A stretch of 64,000 nt of DNA, taken from the NCBI RefSeq assembly GCF_030272615.1, contig NC_081415.1:599767644-599831643 (forward strand), written 5' to 3'. The translations under genes and the position numbers were made by a program. Origin of the DNA: Cryptomeria japonica (taxonomy: Eukaryota > Streptophyta > Pinopsida > Cupressales > Cupressaceae). Below the pieces are notes generated by a model. It was not told where the DNA came from. It made no database searches and saw only the letters and a program-made list of their open reading frames with translations. The stretch's first letter is position 1; each line of letters starts with the position of its first letter. Shown piece by piece: positions 44,581 to 56,320 of the stretch.

Positions 44581-46831
44581 AAAATTAATGTATAATTTAC
44601 AATAGGTAAGTTGGTATCTAGAGCTGGAAGTAAGGATGTACTAAATAAAATAGAATAGAAAAAATTGAACAGTTTATGGGATAGTAGTCTTACTCTTTTT
44701 CTTTTGTCAAATATGTTGAAATATTTTGGAGACATTCACCAAAATAAAATCCATGTGTGTTGAATGGCAGTGTATTCTAGACATAGTTCTCTTTATATGA
44801 TATACATGCTAATTTGAACTATGCCAACAAATAACTAACATTTAGAAATAACAGTGAAATGATCACATAACTAAATTATAAGAACATAATGATAGAAGGA
44901 TTTTGTAGATACTAGTACATTTATGTCCTTCTAAAAGATAAAGAGATCAAATTTAACACAACAACATCAACACAACTTTGTCATGCTTCCATCCCAAATG
45001 AATGGCTTTGTCAGTCTTATTTGTCTCCATCGATCACTCGGAAATATATACTCACCTGTCTATCAGAAAATCTTCATATACCCTACAATCATTGTTATCT
45101 TTAAATCTCTATTCATTCATGTTGGGTGTCCTCTTGTTCTCATAGAATAATTATTGGTTGCATCTAGCACCTTTATGCTTACGTCCTCTACACTAGGGGT
45201 GACCACCTATAGTTCGCACCTTGCTTTTACAAACCATGTGTCTGGTGTCTATGATTAATACATACAAATTGAAACGTAGAACATATAAATGTATTTGAAA
45301 ATGAAAAATTGTTGGAAGAAGATTCAATTTTAGACAAAATGAACCCTAATTTAAAAGAAATTTACATTTCAACCAAAAAAAATCATTAATCATTAAGAAT
45401 CAACTCTTGTGCAATACATAGCCTCTGAGGCTTTAAAAGAATGAAGTCAAAATCCTATTCTCTACGTAAAATTTTGAGTGAATAAATACCTCTAGGTATA
45501 TCACATAATTCTAAACAAAATAAAAAATTGAGTAACTGTACTTGTGTACTACAATGTAAAAATTTTTTAGCGTGAACAGTATGAATCAAAATTAGTTGCT
45601 TTGGAATTTAATAGTTTTCATCTTGGGGTTTCAAATACGTATAGATTTGGGTGATACAATTTACTATCAATTACATTCAAACCTAGATAATATCTAAAAA
45701 GTAATATGAAAATTGCAATATATTTACAACCACAACTTTCTACTTATAGTTTTTTTTTGCACGAGTACATACTATGTATGTGTGTCATGCCCACTGATGT
45801 TCTATATAATTGAAATATATTTTAAATTAATTTTTATTTAATATCTTGATATAATCATAATCTTAAATACATTCATTTTTAATCAAGTTAGTTATTATGA
45901 GTTCTTTTTTTTCAATTATGCTTGGGCATGATGTAAGCTAATAACATTTCATTTAGTGTTTCTGATATTGAATGAGAATGATGCATTCATAATTTTGTTG
46001 TATGGTAACAAATTAAACTCTTACTGTGTTAGGGATACTTTTCAAAAAAAAGGTTAAGATTAGAATTAGGGTTGGCTTTTGTCTTTGAGTTTATCATTTC
46101 TTTATTGGGCTTTTTTTATTTTCATATAGTTTCTAGGGGACAGTTAAATTGTTTGTGTGGTTGACATTTTTTGTTAGGTTATAATTTGTTAAGGTAACTT
46201 TCTTCCATTGTATAGGTTATACATGTATTATTGTATTTCTTTCAGGTTTCTTGTTTGTCTAGACTATTTCTTTAAACAACCCATTTTTTGTGATAAGCTT
46301 CGTTGAATATGATAGTGCACAGATCTTTTCATTCATAGAACAAATATTTTTCTTGAAGAATGGAAAGTTAGATCTTTTTTGTATCAGTAAAGATGGAGAA
46401 ATAATTTTCAATCTCATGAGGACATGAATTTCTAAAGTTTTGATGTTGTTTGGCTTTTTTCTGGTTTAAGTATTTGGTTTATAGTCTTTTTTATTTTTTC
46501 AAATAGGATGAGAAAGTCTATTCTATGTGAAGAACCCTCTAGCTCAAGTCTATTCTCTCACGCTAAAATACTTTGGCGTTGCTTGAGAGTTTTTTCAGAT
46601 TTTCGTACAATTTGTGTATCCCATAAAGTTCTGCTTACCTGAAAATACATTTAATATTTTGTTTAAGTCTGCAAAAAAACTTACCATCAGATCTTCGAAT
46701 TTCATTGCTCTCAACCTCTAATATTTTTGAAATTAATCTTAATGTATTTTGAATAAGTTGAAACGCACGAGATTGGTTTCCATTCTTCTCATTTTAAATG
46801 TTTTTCTGTCATAACAGTGTTTCATTATTAT

Positions 46832-47301
46832 TGTGAGATTTTGCCAAGATCAAGAGCTCAATGAAAAGTACAAAATATAGGACAAAAATAAATTGTATTC
46901 TCATCAATAGATAAATGATCAATAGATGTTACATACAAAGAATATGAGCCTGCTTATAAAGGAAAGGCTGAGAGATAAAAGAGCACACAATGATGACATG
47001 TGGCTCAATGAGAAACAAGGGTAGGTAGGGAATAGGTGTGGTAGGTAAGAGAAATAATAAAATATTCCACATGAGGTGGATCACCGATCAAAGGTGGAAT
47101 TATCACTCCACAATAAGTGGATATGATAGAGTACAGTAACAAGATCACACCATAAAAGGTGGAAATTCTCCTATACACATTATCCCAATGTGGCACAAAC
47201 ACCCAAGTGTCTCATACCCAAACTACTATGAAATGCATTATCCTAAGTAAACTTAAGTAAGGTGTAATAATATCCAACATGAATAAATAATTACACCAAC
47301 A
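46832..47301 (-). repeat. Element C 3' LTR
   Basis: 470 bp, matched at its left end by 51615-51728. The other copy carries an extra GAGAGACAAAAT. Confidence 0.88.
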
Positions 47302-47313
47302 CCCCCCCTTAAG
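47302..47313 (-). other. Element C polypurine tract
   Basis: Minus-strand CTTAAGGGGGGG directly before the LTR start TGTTGGTGTAA. Confidence 0.85.
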
Positions 47314-47350
47314 TGTAACTTAGGGGAATGCACTTAAGTCTACAATGCAA

Positions 47351-48128
47351 CTAAGCAATGCAAGATGGGTCTCGGCTACAAGTCCATGTTAGGTACCCAT
47401 GTACATATGCAAATGCAAACCAAACCAATGCAATGAAATCTCTCATAAAGCGGGGATAGAGAGAAAAACCCAATGGGAAAAAAACCCTGCCCCAAAAGAG
47501 AGATGAAAAATATACAAGAGAACTATCATAGAAGTGTGTGAGGAACAAAACCCCATGTGAGGAAAAAGTCCCCCCCATATGAGAGAAGAAGAGAAGCTAG
47601 GTAGCTCCCCCCCTCAATGTATAATTTGCATCAATGGTAGAAGCTGGAGAATGAATGAAGAAATTGCTCCATGAATGTCGAACAACATTCCTCCCCTTAG
47701 GAAGAAACAAAACCAAAGGTGTATCCATGAAGTCTCCCCAATCATGAAGGGAAGATGTAGGAAAAAAACTCATGATGAATGAAGTCTCTGAAAACTTCTC
47801 AAGTGTCTCCATGTCGATGCTAAAAGATACCCCCTCCAAAGGTGGTGAACTGCTCCATACTGCTGAAAAAGGAACTCCAAGATACCCCATGAAGGGAAGA
47901 TGTAGGAAAAAAACTCATGATGAATGAAGTCTCTGAAAACTTCTCAAGTGTCTCCATGTCGATGCTAAAAGATACCCCCTCCAAAGGTGGTGAACTACTC
48001 CATACTGCTGAAAAAGGAACTCCAAGATATAGTGGAGATGAATGTAGAACAAGTCCCAAAGACTCACATGTATCCTCTAAGGAAAAAGAGACCTCCTCCA
48101 ACTGTTGTACATAAGTATCCACAATCAT
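47351..48128 (-). pseudogene. Element C region between the protease ORF and the 3' LTR
   Basis: Minus-strand reading continues past the protease ORF (48125) with protein-like pieces rich in Ser, Phe and acidic residues (LEEVSFSLEDTCESL; PPLEGVSFSIDMETLEKF), part of them in the 145-bp duplication. Unrelated to integrase or RT. Function unknown. Confidence 0.35.
47743..48029. repeat. Tandem duplication, 145-bp period
   Basis: CATGAAGGGAAGATGTAGG starts at 47743 and again at 47888. The copies (47743-47884, 47888-48029) differ at one base that I see (GAACTG/GAACTA). Very recent duplication in coding-like sequence. Confidence 0.92.
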
Positions 48129-49000
48129 ATCAACCTCAAAAGAATGATCATGTAGAGAATGAACAAGAGGTCAGAGTGTTCTCTCGCAACAATCAAAGAA
48201 GGATCATCTTCATCAAAGAGAAGATGAATATCATCAATGATGTCTCCCAAATCTGCAATGTAGGACTCCACAAATAAACCTGCAATGTTTGTCAAGTAGC
48301 CATCCCATGAAACTGAAGTTGGAAGACAAGATATATCCTGTTGCACTGAATAAGAAGGCAAAATTGTCGCACTATATGCATCATCTAGCGCAATAGGTGA
48401 TGTGATATATATAGGAGGAGATGAAATGCAAGGCTCAAGAACGGGGTCACATGTGAGAATCCCCAAGTTCAAGTACCCAAAGTTTTCCTCAAAATTTGAA
48501 TCATCACAAGAAGTGTGATCATCATATGTAAAATCATCATATGTGAAATCATCCTCATCAACAAAATCTGAAGAGTATAACCAAGATGCGTGATCAACCA
48601 CCCCAGTTGCAATGATAGCTCGAGTCTCCAAGTCTTTAATGAAAACTGACTCAGGTGTGAACTCCACAATTCTCTTAGTTGCCCCATGTGTGATTTGATA
48701 GATGGAAAGGAGATTGTTTGTCAAGTTGGGTACACACAACACATCATTGAAGGAGTTATCCCCAATGGCAGTAGATCCTTTCCCAATAACATCCATGTAT
48801 GTATGATTGCCCATCAAAATTTGCAGCATGGTGCAAGGCTCAAATGTAGAGAGCATAGACTGCGAAGATGCCATATGATGAGAAGCTCTTGAATCTAGAA
48901 GCCATCTCCCTGAATCATGACTTGTAGTAGCACAAATAGCTTTTCCTTTTTCTTGTCCTAAAAGAGTGAGTCTTACCACTTGTAGAAGCCATGAATGCTT
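48125..49000 (-). pseudogene. Element C protease with acidic C-terminal tail
   Basis: Copia aspartic protease from about 48915: GRWLLDSRASHHM, where the usual D-S-G-A reads D-S-R-A, so the active-site glycine is lost. Then DVLCVPNLTNNLLSI (typical Copia protease C-terminus) and the start of a pre-integrase stretch (IIATGVVDHASWLY). After that the sequence turns into Asp-rich repeats (DDFTYDDFTYDDH) and an acidic, hydrophobic tail to 48125. Integrase should have followed; it does not. Confidence 0.82.
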
Positions 49001-49898
49001 TCCCTTTCCCTTTTGAATGTGAGGAAGTGGAAGTTGATGAATCCTCCTTCTTGTAGGAATTAGGCAAATCAATGTTGTGCTTTTTGAGGATGTGTGTGAG
49101 CTCATCAATCTTCTTAGAATGGAAACAACAGTCCTCATGACCAACCTTTTTACAATAGGCACAAGTAGGTCTCTCCTTCTTTGGTGAATTGTCCTTCTTG
49201 GAAGAGGATGAATCTCCTTGTTGTGGAGAAGGTGGTGCTTTGTCCTTAGACTTTGATTGCCATTTCTTCTTGTTTTAGTTGTCATTTCCTTGATTTCCTT
49301 TGTTTCCTTGATTTGCCACTAATTCTTGAGAATTAGAAGCCTTAAGAATGCCCATGCTTATCAACATAGTTTGTTCCATCGTCAATATTTTGGTGAAAGC
49401 ATCAAATGTAGATATTGTCTAGCTTGAACCCATTGTCATCCTATGGGTTTGGAAACTACAAACAAATGCTACATATTCTTGTGGAAGCTTGCCCATAAAA
49501 TTGAAGATCAATTGAGTATCCTTATTTTCAATGCCACAATCTTTGAGTTGTACCCTTAACTCTTTTTCCTTAGTGACATAATCTTGTACAGTATCAAAGT
49601 TCTTAGGATCTAACATGGTGAGATCACTATCAATTTGATATCCCCTAATTAGAGTACATTTCTCAATATGAAAGATGAGATCCTTTGATACATACTTTCT
49701 TAAGGTACCAATTGCCATGATATTCTTAGTGAGCCAATCCAAGTGAGCAACAAGATCAGCCTTAGGATCAGTGAGAGCAACAATAGTCCCATCAATATAA
49801 TGAGTTGGTCCTTTTTCCATAAGTTTACTCCATGCATCAATTTTCCAAGTAGCATAGTTATGAGGAGTTAAGAGAGGAAACTTAGGATGAGAACCCAT
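49001..49898 (-). pseudogene. gag: Element C gag (UBN2 type) with zinc knuckle
   Basis: Start chosen at MGSHPKFPLL (49898). UBN2-type core: NYATWKIDAWSKLM and KELRVQLKDCGIENKDTQL, ending LPQEYVAFVCSFQ near 49450, then a stop near 49419. A Ser/Lys-rich linker follows, with zinc knuckle CAYCKKVGHEDCC near 49155, in the same frame. The frame shifts near 49000 into the protease. This is the structural protein. Confidence 0.82.
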
Positions 49899-49928
49899 AG
49901 AATCAAAATGGAAAGAACACAAGATCAC

Positions 49929-51614
49929 AAAAACACAAGAGACACCCCCCCAAATTCAATCAATAAAAGTACCCAAAAAAAAATGATGATTTTGGCAATT
50001 TATATGTAGTGCGTGTACAATAGGCCACTTGCCAACATTGGCAAGGTGGACTTCTGATTTTGTTTTACAACTACCCCAATAGGCTAAGAACAACAATGCA
50101 AAAGACCAAAATGATAGATCTATGCAATACAAGTGCCAAATTGGCCAAAAAGGACCATATGTTGAAAGTACAATTTCTACTCAAAATCACTACAAAATAA
50201 TAGCAGATTATGAAAGTAGATGAAAAATTATGCACTTTAAAAAAAATGGTACCTAAATAGGAGTTTGTATGAGCCCAAACAGAGTCCTAGAAGTTGCAGA
50301 AATGGGGATTGGACAGGTACAGTCACCAAAAACTGATATTTCTAAAATATATGTCCATAAAAATTAGAAAATAATGCCACCACGACAAATTACAAGAAAA
50401 ATTAGCCCATTTCAAAAAAAATTGTACAAAAAAGGAGCAAAAATGAGCAAGATATGACCATTTGAAGTTGAACTGCAAAATCAAAAAGCTCAACGGGAGA
50501 GGCCTGCCAATTTTTTTTGAAAAAATGATGATGTCTGCAAACTATGAAATTAAATTTGACGACTGTATGACCATCACCAAAACTTCCCCTCCCTTCCTGC
50601 ATGGTGTTCATACTATACGAACTTGATGACATGGCAACATATTGTTGCCCAAAAAAGATGACGTGGTAGCATGGAAAATCTAATGTGGCGAGCTGACTAG
50701 ATGTTCGTACAATGACTTGGATGTACGTCTTGATAGAGTGGCTCGATGATGGTTCAAAATCCATACACTGTGTGTCTACTGACTGGACATGGATTTGGCA
50801 TGTGATAGGGATTCGTACGCTAATGTGGCACGCAGGTGTACTGTTAATGAGGCAAATGAGCTAGCGAAGCTAACAGGGGCTAGCGAGAGGAAATTTTGGC
50901 AGATAGTGACCTGGAGGACGAGTCACTCGGAGCAGCAGACCGGCATACAGCCGACTGTTGGGAGGTCGTGAGTCGTCGAAGGATGCCAGAAGAGACGGGT
51001 CATCAGGTTGGTTGTCAAGAGGGGCCACCGAGGAGTAGTCATCAGGGAGTAGTCGCGGGCAGAGGTGCAACGTGAAGTGGGGTCGCCGAGGAGGAAGCTG
51101 ATGGAACAACGGACGTCTGTCGGTGGGTGCACAGTCAACGACACATGAAGACAATAGCCGGTGAGAAATTCGGAGCACGGAACTTGCAAACTCTATGGGT
51201 AGTACGGAGTACGAGGGGGTGGTCATGGGACCCCCCCCTCAATATTTTTATTTTTATTTTTATTTTTTTAAAACTTTTTCATATAAAAATAAAAAACTGT
51301 GATTTTTTTTAATAAAATGTGAAAATTGAAATTTTTGCAGAAAATACAAATAATGTTTTGTTTTGTTTTTTTGAAAATCCATAGCGTACTGCCCAAATTG
51401 GGCAAAACATTTCCTCCAAGCTCCAAAATTGACTTTCACCCAATATAGGCGAATTTATAGTCAAAATTTATGGAAATGGCCACCCGGACGTGATGGCGAG
51501 GTCGGATCTGGTCTAGGACACCTCCAAAAGATGTTGCTCCTTAGATCTACCTCTTGATGTCACAATAATGCCTCTCAAAGACAAATCAATGACGCTCTAA
51601 TGGCTCTAATACCA
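49929..51614 (-). other. Element C 5' leader
   Basis: About 1.7 kb between the primer site and gag. Mostly AT-rich, but 50640-51230 is clearly more GC-rich and holds a 118-codon minus-strand ORF (50870-51226, Pro/Leu/Arg-rich) with no recognised domain. Primer site: minus-strand TGGTATTAGAGCC at 51602-51614, one mismatch from initiator Met, at the LTR border. Confidence 0.65.
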
Positions 51615-51728
51615 TGTGAGATTTTGCCAAGATCAAGAGCTCAATGAAAAGTACAAAATAGAGAGACAAAATATAGGACAAGAATAAACTGTATTCTCAT
51701 CAATAGATAAATGATGAATAGATGTTAC
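51615..51728 (-). repeat. Element C 5' LTR, visible part
   Basis: First 114 bp match 46832 onward; cut by the Gypsy-2 insertion after GTTAC (51724-51728), the expected 5-bp target duplication. Confidence 0.88.
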
Positions 51729-52829
51729 TGTCATGCCTGTGAAGTGTACATGTACCTACAAACACAAAACACTCGATAGATCATTACAAGCATGGTTAAT
51801 GAATTTAAAGAAAAGAAAGATAAAAGCATAGCTAAGCGATCTATTGCCTCCTAGTAAATGCGAGAATGAATTTTGCTCTCAGATCTGGTTAGGCAAATTC
51901 CAGTGACTTGACTACACCTAGATGGAGGATTTAAATGATAAATGATGCATTTAAGCTAGAAATGATGAGATTAAGCTAGATGATAAGCAAATTGAGCTAG
52001 AAAATAAACTAGATTTAAGCTAAAATTGAACATGATGACAATGCTAAAATGATATTGCTAAGAGCTATATGCATATAGTAACAATGCTTGAATTCAAATG
52101 AGATGAGATGATTGTTGCTCCAAAATGGGGTCTATTTGTAGGATTTCCAAGGCTAGGGGTGAGGTGGCAGGAATTAACGATCAAGATTAAGTCTGAAGAT
52201 ATCAATGGTTAAATAGGAGGAGGTTGGCAAAGAGGTTGGATTAAAGGGAACATATGGAGGTTGGTAGGAGAAGGGGTTGGATGAAAGGGGACAATCTCAT
52301 CATGGTGACAAGTGTCAAGAAGCTTGTAGAAGAGATTGGATGAAAGGGAACACATAGTGACAAGTGTCACAAAGCTTTGCTCATGAGAGGGCAAAGTGTT
52401 CAAGAAAAGGGGACATGGTGGTTAGGATGTGCAAGCTAGGATGGTTAATTAAACCTGAGGTTAGATGGAATGAGTTAGGTTTAGAAGGGGTTAGGTTAGG
52501 TGGTTAGAAGTTAGGAGAATTTGAATTTAAAATTCAAATACTAGGAAAAGACTAATTAATCTCAACAAGTCAATAATTGATTTGTTTTAATTAATTGGGA
52601 GATTTAGAAGAAATGAATTTGATGGGGGGGAATTAATTAATTTGAATTAATTAATCAAAGGGGATTATTGAAATGAACCCATTAAATAAATCCTTAGATT
52701 TATTAATAAGTAGAGGAAAGGAGGAATTTAATCAAATTGCTTAGTGAATTCAATTAAATTAGGAAGGAGGATTAATTAAATAATTGCTTATTTAATTAAT
52801 TATCTTCAGACCATTTTTAGGTGTATACA
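51729..52829 (-). repeat. Gypsy-2 3' LTR
   Basis: Minus strand TGTATACACC to GGCATGACA, 1101 bp. Contains AAGCTAGAAATGATGAGATT-type repeats (51952-52015) and G-rich GGTTAGG runs near 52480-52520. No ORF supported. Confidence 0.92.
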
Positions 52830-52843
52830 TTTTGCCCCTCTTT
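52830..52843 (-). other. Gypsy-2 polypurine tract
   Basis: Minus-strand AAAGAGGGGCAAAA immediately before the LTR start TGTATACACC. Confidence 0.92.
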
Positions 52844-53146
52844 AAAGTGAGGTGTGATGACGCGTTGGTTCAAAGAATAATCTCATTTTGATGAGGATAT
52901 TGGTTCGATAGGATGCCCCAGCTCTTGATTAATAGATTGTGGTATGATGATGCCCCCTCGGGAGATCAATTGAGATAATTGATCTTTGGAGTTTTGTGAT
53001 CTTTGCGATATTGATATCCTGATAGATTTGATTTCATTTTTACAACTATGGTTGATGAAAATGCGAGTTCTATGATCACAGTGATATGGTTCTTGACGAT
53101 TGATAAAGTTTGATTGGTTAGATAGATAAGATCGAGATTCATTTTG

Positions 53147-53275
53147 GTTTCAGGAATGACACCTCCTGTATAAGACAAAGATGATCGAAGTGTCTGGTTT
53201 CAGAAATGATATATCCTGTATAAGACATGATCAGAACGTTTGGTTTCAGGAAAGATACATCATGTAGAAGACATG
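53147..53275. repeat. Degenerate tandem repeat, about 55 bp x 3
   Basis: Units share TTTCAGGAATGACA.. and ATCCTGTATAAGACA. A related block occurs in the leader near 61895-61970 (GATATATCCTACG). Confidence 0.65.
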
Positions 53276-54409
53276 AGAGAATCAATTTAGATGTAATTGA
53301 TTGATAGAATTGATAAGATTGATTGGATAAAGAACTGACAATTTGTTGATATCGAGTTGCAGTAAGATTTAGATATGTTGATGTTGGTTCTGTTAAGAGG
53401 GTAGCATAAGATTTTTGTTGGGTCGACAATATCCAGAGAGATATGAGTCATCAGTTTAATTGCATATACACTTGTGATGATACCTTGATGATTCCTATGA
53501 TAGATTTAACCTTGGATAAAAGGAACATGTGGGATCCCATGCAAGAATGAAATGCAAGCTAAATGCTAATGCAAAGCTACGACCGGACCAGTCACTGGAT
53601 TATTGTGTTTTGTCATCATTGAGATTTTTAAATGTGGGAAGTGAGTGCAAACATCGATGGTATAATTAACCATGATAACCTAAGCACTACTTTCCTAGAA
53701 TTTTGATATGGCAAGTTAGCACAAGCATCGAGGTATAATTGAACCGAGATGACCTGAGTGTTGCTTGCGTGAAATAGATAGTATTAATCATTTCAATACA
53801 CAAATCGGAAATGTCTTTGATGATACTCTGGTGATCATGTCCTGAGACAAATTTGCACATATTAATGATCAATTTTCAGACAGCAGACAAGAAAAATATC
53901 ATGTTTCTTTCTTGTTCCTCTAGTCAAAGACATCCTGGAGTCACTCAGAAATCATGATAGCAAAAATCAATATAGAAAAGTTGAACAATCATGTTAAAAT
54001 TATTATCCAAAAGATATCATCCATGCGTTTAGACTAACTTTGTGTGATGGTTGATAATTTGATCTCATGTTCAATGTTGGATATGTCTCAGTTTTCGCTT
54101 GATAAGAGTTGTCTAACCATTTGTTCTACCTGTTTGATTAAGCTCAGAAAGATCCCAAAGTTTTGCCCCCGGCTAAGTGTGAGATTTTGCCCCAAGCCTA
54201 GAAATAAATTCAGTATGATATATCCAATGATCCAAACCATGGTGAGAGAGAAGTTGTGATGCCTGCGTATGTAGAAAAGCTTTATGATGGATATGAACAA
54301 CGCTAATGGAAAATGAATGACTGCAAGCGGAAAGATGCATGAACTAATAGATGGAAGAGCTAGCCGATAAATAGTGCCTGTTTGCCAGGTTTTCACCATC
54401 TATTTTTAT

Positions 54410-54545
54410 TGCACTTTTTCTCATATTTGACTTTTTTTTGGATTTTCTTTGCTTTTTCACTGTTTTTTATTTTTTTGCCTTTTCACTGTTTTTGATTTTT
54501 TTCTGCTTTTTCACTGTTTTTGGATTTTTTTGCTTTTTTAGACAA
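54410..54545. repeat. T-rich tandem repeat, about 30 bp x 4
   Basis: Repeats of GCTTTTTCACTGTTTTTGA-like units. On the minus strand it would add a Lys-rich tail (KKQKNPKTVKKQK) after the integrase, so it may be part of the pol C-terminus or just slippage. Confidence 0.75.
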
Positions 54546-54559
54546 AGAACTTTTCAAAT

Positions 54560-55700
54560 GCATGCTACTGATGGGTTCCTCGATCTGATCTTCATCCTAT
54601 GTTGATAGTTGATATGCTCCTAATCCAATACTGTTGTGATCACAAATGGATCTAACCAGTTTGGTTCAAACTTTCCTTTCTTTTCTTGATCTGCCTAATT
54701 GCGTGGATTTTCTTTTAGTACTAGTTCCCCTACTTGAAAAAACCATGGTTTGACCCTATGATTATAGCTCTGACACATTCTTTGTTGATATACCTTTAAA
54801 TGATCAAAGGCATTTTGTCTTCGTTCATGGATCAGTTCTAACTCTTGCAGTCTAGATACTCGTTGTTCTTCATCTGGGATGAGACCTTTTAATGATACTC
54901 ATAGAGAAGGTATCTCTACTTCTTTTGGCAATATTGCTTCTGATCCATAAACAAGAGAGAAAGGTGTGGCACCTATTGGTGTGCGGATACTAGTATGGTA
55001 GGCCCATAGAGCAGGGTTTAATTGGATATGCCAATCTCTTCCAGCATCGTTTACTGTCTTTTTGAGTATTTTCAGAATAGTTTTGTTTGATGCTTCTGCT
55101 TGCCCATTCCCTTGCGGATAATAGGGTGTGGAGAATCTGTGTTGGGTCTTGAATTTATCACATAGCTCCTATACATCTTGATTCTTGAACGGTCACCCAT
55201 TATCAGTAATAATGGTCAATGGTATTCCATAGCGACAGATTAAATAATTCAAGATAAATGCAGCAATCTGTTTTCCTGTGATATTTATGAGAGGTACTGC
55301 CTCAATCCATTTTGTGAAATATTCGGTAGCTATAAGGATGAATTTGTGACCATTAGATGAAGAAGGATTTATCTTTCCTACTAGATCAAGACCCCATTGG
55401 CAAAAAGGCCAAGATGTTGCTAAAGCATGAAGTTCTTGTGCTAGTGCATGAATCAAATTCCCATGGATCTGACATTGTTTGCATGTTCTAGCTATCTGAA
55501 AAGAATCTCGTTCCATAGTCGGCCAATAATAGCCCAAGCGTATGAGTTTTTTCGAAAGGGTAAGACCACTTGAATGAGTGCCACAAATGACATTATGGAC
55601 TTCATGTAAGGCCTTCTCAGATTCTTCTTGTTCAAGACATCTTAAAAGAGTATCATCTAGACCTCGTTTAAATAGAGTATTCGCGACGAGAGTAAAATGG
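54560..55700 (-). pseudogene. pol: Gypsy-2 integrase
   Basis: HHCC finger: LHEVHNVICGTHSSG (near 55600) and CKQCQ (near 55470). Core: WGLDLVGKI (first Asp, near 55390), IITDNG (second Asp, 55200) followed by a stop, and NGQAEASNK (Glu, near 55090), so all three catalytic residues are present. C-terminal stretch with LNPALWAYHTSIRTPIGATP and VGELVLKE. Interrupted by a few stops. Confidence 0.87.
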
Positions 55701-55780
55701 GAGGATTGGCGAATAAAGTTTCTCTTTTGGTTCTTCGATAAGTCAGGAGGTAAGGTGTTATCTTTTAGGTATGTGTAAGT

Positions 55781-56320
55781 TTAGCCATAGCGGGAGGAGT
55801 CATGCCCCACAAGGTGACAGATAGTTTGGGAATCAGAACAATTATAGGCAGGGTAAAACAACTCTTCCACCAGGAATTCATAACGTTGTTGATTTTCCTG
55901 TGTCTGAAGTAGAGAAGCAAGTGTAGCCATGACATCTGTTGCTTTGTTGTCATTTCTTGGGATCTGTTGGAAAGTTATTTCTACAAAGTATTTCTTGATA
56001 TCATCAACCATCTTTTTATAAGGCATTAGCTTTTCGTCCTTTGTTTGATAGTCATCATTAATTTGATTGATGATGAGCTGAGAGTCTCCAAAGACTTAAA
56101 GTTGTGTAATATTCCATTCTATAGCCATTTTGATACCTATAACCAAAGCTTCATACTCTGTTGTGTTGTTGGTGCATGGAAAGCTTAATTTGTATGCTTT
56201 TGGGATTGTATGACCTTGTGGTGTGATAAATAGAATGCCTGCTCCTGATCCATGTTGTGTATATGAACCATCAAAGTATAATTGCCATGTTTTTGTTGTG
56301 ACTATTAGGATATCAACATC
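55781..56320 (-). pseudogene. Gypsy-2 second RNase H (Tat type)
   Basis: WQLYFDGSYTQHGSGAGI (from about 56292), CTNNTTEYEALVIG (about 56180) and VFGDSQLIINQI (about 56096, after one stop) carry the three acidic residues; IPRNDNKATDVMA closes it (about 55965). It lies between the canonical RNase H and integrase, the usual Tat order. Homologous to 2816-3240 of Gypsy-1. Confidence 0.85.

Larger units (their letters stand above)
43400..46831. other. Unassigned AT-rich region
   Basis: No retroelement core motif, RNA gene or clear host exon chain recognised. It holds a degenerate repeat at 43795-44055 and one 144-codon minus-strand ORF. The rest is AT-rich with poly-A/T runs and may be ancient repeat or intergenic DNA. 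Confidence 0.5.
46832..51728 (-). mobile_element. Element C: Copia-type, gag plus protease only; 5' LTR split by Gypsy-2
   Basis: LTR 46832-47301 (plus strand TGTGAGATTTTGCC to CACCAACA) recurs from 51615. The second copy stops at 51728, where Gypsy-2 starts; the first copy continues ..GATGTTAC|ATACAAAG, so about 350 bp of LTR should resume beyond the window. Minus-strand order: LTR, primer site, GC-rich leader, gag, protease, acidic tail, polypurine tract, LTR. Left flank ATTAT (46827-46831) is the expected target duplication. No integrase, RT or RNase H. Confidence 0.9.
52844..54560 (-). other. Gypsy-2 3' UTR with short repeats
   Basis: No coding support. Three degenerate units of about 55 bp at 53147-53275 around GGTTTCAGGAA and CCTGTATAAGACA; a paired repeat near 53655-53740 (CATCGA.GGTATAATT); and a T-rich tandem array at 54410-54545. 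Confidence 0.65.

Noticed and set aside
52480-52520. GGTTAGG runs that look telomere-like
   Set aside because: Irregular, few units, inside the Gypsy-2 LTR; not TTTAGGG arrays.
53147-53275. Spaced repeats considered as a CRISPR-like array
   Set aside because: Three degenerate units only, in a plant retrotransposon 3' UTR; no CRISPR features.
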